From the NCBI GenBank assembly GCA_017307755.1, contig JAFKGQ010000012.1, positions 372,001 to 436,000 of the forward strand: a DNA stretch of 64,000 nt. Direction: 5' to 3'. Each line of letters opens with the position of its first letter. Positions within the stretch are counted from its first letter, which is position 1. Below are positions 63,801-64,000 of the stretch, piece by piece. This DNA is from Chitinophagaceae bacterium (lineage in GTDB: Bacteria > Bacteroidota > Bacteroidia > Chitinophagales > Chitinophagaceae). Under the pieces are notes generated by a model. It did not search any database, was not told the DNA's origin, and saw only the letters and a list, made by a program, of their open reading frames with translations. A program made the translations under genes and the position numbers.

Positions 63801-64000
63801 CAGTCTGATGCAGGTGGGCTATACTTTCCCCAACTGGATCAAGGGTGTGAATAACCTGCGGTTATATGCTTCTGTGCAGAACCTGTTCACCATCACCAAA
63901 TATCCCGGATTGAACCCTGACCTGCCCTGGTATAATAACGTGACCTATAATGGCGTGGACAATTTCCAGGCGATACCTTCCCGGCTATTCCTGGTGGGTA
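60883..64000 (+). CDS. SusC/RagA-type TonB-dependent receptor, 3'-truncated by the window
   Basis: The frame is open from ATG 60883 to the last base, giving at least 1039 codons. Signal peptide MKQKLLLIILFACMSSMAAF-SQ, then a carboxypeptidase-regulatory-like domain (VSGRVTTSGNTPLSGANVTV), the plug (VVVIGYQTASRKSVSTSISS; IATIDVLQDASAAAIYGARG; QGVIMVTTKRGRG) and most of the barrel. It has no STN domain, unlike the 54404 receptor, which agrees with control by the divergent AraC regulator instead of a sigma/FecR pair. A susD gene is expected just outside the window. Confidence 0.93.
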   Translation, partial: MKQKLLLIILFACMSSMAAFSQSVQVSGRVTTSGNTPLSGANVTVKGSARGVISDDDGNFSIMAPVKATLIISHVGFSTKSMALKGQINITVSLDSVNKEMENVVVIGYQTASRKSVSTSISSVSAKDIESYTTGNVANTLQGKVPGLQVVSGGGLPGAQPKILIHGLSSINYNNNPLIIVDGVESDINSLNFINPSDIATIDVLQDASAAAIYGARGGQGVIMVTTKRGRGKATINVSGSYGINKLPSLKLANASEYARIMNQEAQASGSALPFPDLSKVQNTDYWKNTFDDGRTQNYIVSASGGKNGTSLYGSFGYYREDSYNATSNGGNWQKYTARFNADMEVSKSVKFGFNLAPRYETWLNSPNVTYYAYAMDPTTAPFKSTDSVYRALAAAGSKMNFSAFNPYYSQPNRSAFNGIVNPSFYFLTNFNKNDFFGTQYSTYLQIMPIKNLVIKTTVEGFVNVGQTNDYTPKYFLAPNSVNLNSTLSSSTTLYTRWKITNTANYKFSIGDHSVDILAGESTDKYTVKGTSAARSDTASIPLDIPGFQYIPGATGTITGGSGTYQPGASSTTAPWGNMVSYFGSLRYNYQQKYYLAATMRADASSLVNPIYRWGYFPTVSGAWVLSEESFFKNIKPGVINYLKLRASWGKSGGNLPPQTGGWLTVLGATTYPTATGGVISGFAPSNIANPALKWEVQKDYTFGLEGTLLNNKLNFTAEKFVRNPSNLLQQITVDYVLGYPQGYYPTQLANIAKMTTNGWDFSVGYKDNITRKLRFDVNLTVSHSKSIVDDLGTADPVIGREANDVISTGRTRVTKGHEPGAWFGFVTEGVFQTDAEAAAYVNKNGTRLQPKATAGDLKYKNVNGDTVLDNKDLTDLGSPWPKYTGNLTLSVSYGRLDFRTEFYGSFGAKYFQSYLLNMNPTGHLNFKSGLADQFWHGQGTSNRFPILRYPDQNGNFSKMSDFFLATSNFVRCSLMQVGYTFPNWIKGVNNLRLYASVQNLFTITKYPGLNPDLPWYNNVTYNGVDNFQAIPSRLFLVG

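Noticed and set aside
1..64000. tRNA, rRNA and tmRNA genes
   Set aside because: I looked for cloverleaf-like intergenic segments and conserved rRNA stretches and saw none; intergenic gaps are short apart from those described.

Overview
The window is a stretch of a Bacteroidota chromosome, most like a Chitinophagaceae (Chitinophaga-type) soil bacterium. The evidence is several SusC/SusD outer-membrane uptake pairs, a protein with the gliding-motility/type IX sorting C-terminus, many SPII lipoproteins, LytTR and GlxA/AraC regulators, starts without Shine-Dalgarno sequences, and promoters resembling the Bacteroidota consensus TTTG-N19-21-TAnnTTTG. No tRNA, rRNA or CRISPR array was seen.

Layout. 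1-6615: a nutrient-uptake operon with the 3' part of a SusC receptor, SusD, a HExxH lipoprotein and a DUF4302-type lipoprotein. 6802-17513: a secreted RHS locus made of a coiled-coil/barrel protein, an RHS protein ending in unusual 76-residue repeats, and an RHS-core protein with an NlpC/P60 tip followed by a lipoprotein that may be its immunity partner. 17615 to about 25550: a probable mobile element. It carries an MNT-HEPN fusion, a divergent XRE repressor, a CHC2/Toprim/P-loop primase-like protein, two overlapping tyrosine recombinases (the second missing two catalytic residues), two small genes, and more than 1 kb of hairpin-rich noncoding DNA with short tandem repeats. 25643-27108: an orphan RHS tip whose stop overlaps the start of a small lipoprotein gene, a second toxin/immunity-like module.

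27122-34087 (minus strand): a TraB/GumN-like lipoprotein, an outer-membrane-like protein, an FAD-linked oxidase, two small secreted proteins, and a LytTR response regulator with its LytS-type kinase. 34408-48794: five plus-strand genes for large surface proteins, namely a barrel-like protein, a 2028-residue giant, an Fn3 protein, an IPT plus six-NHL lipoprotein, and a propeller-like protein with a type IX sorting tail. 49001-52349: a GlxA-type AraC regulator convergent with an FtsX/MacB-like permease, the two overlapping by 47 bp. 52553-59828: an ECF sigma factor, a FecR anti-sigma factor, an STN-domain SusC and a SusD, the classic surface-signalling arrangement. 59849-64000: a shared terminator, an AraC regulator, and a divergent SusC that runs off the window.

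The part most likely to be new is 17615-25550. A primase-like protein, an intact plus degenerate recombinase pair, a dif-like repeat cluster in front of them and a hairpin array are packed together with a HEPN/MNT module, and the element sits between two RHS toxin/immunity-like modules. All functional claims rest on reading motifs by eye; no database search was possible.
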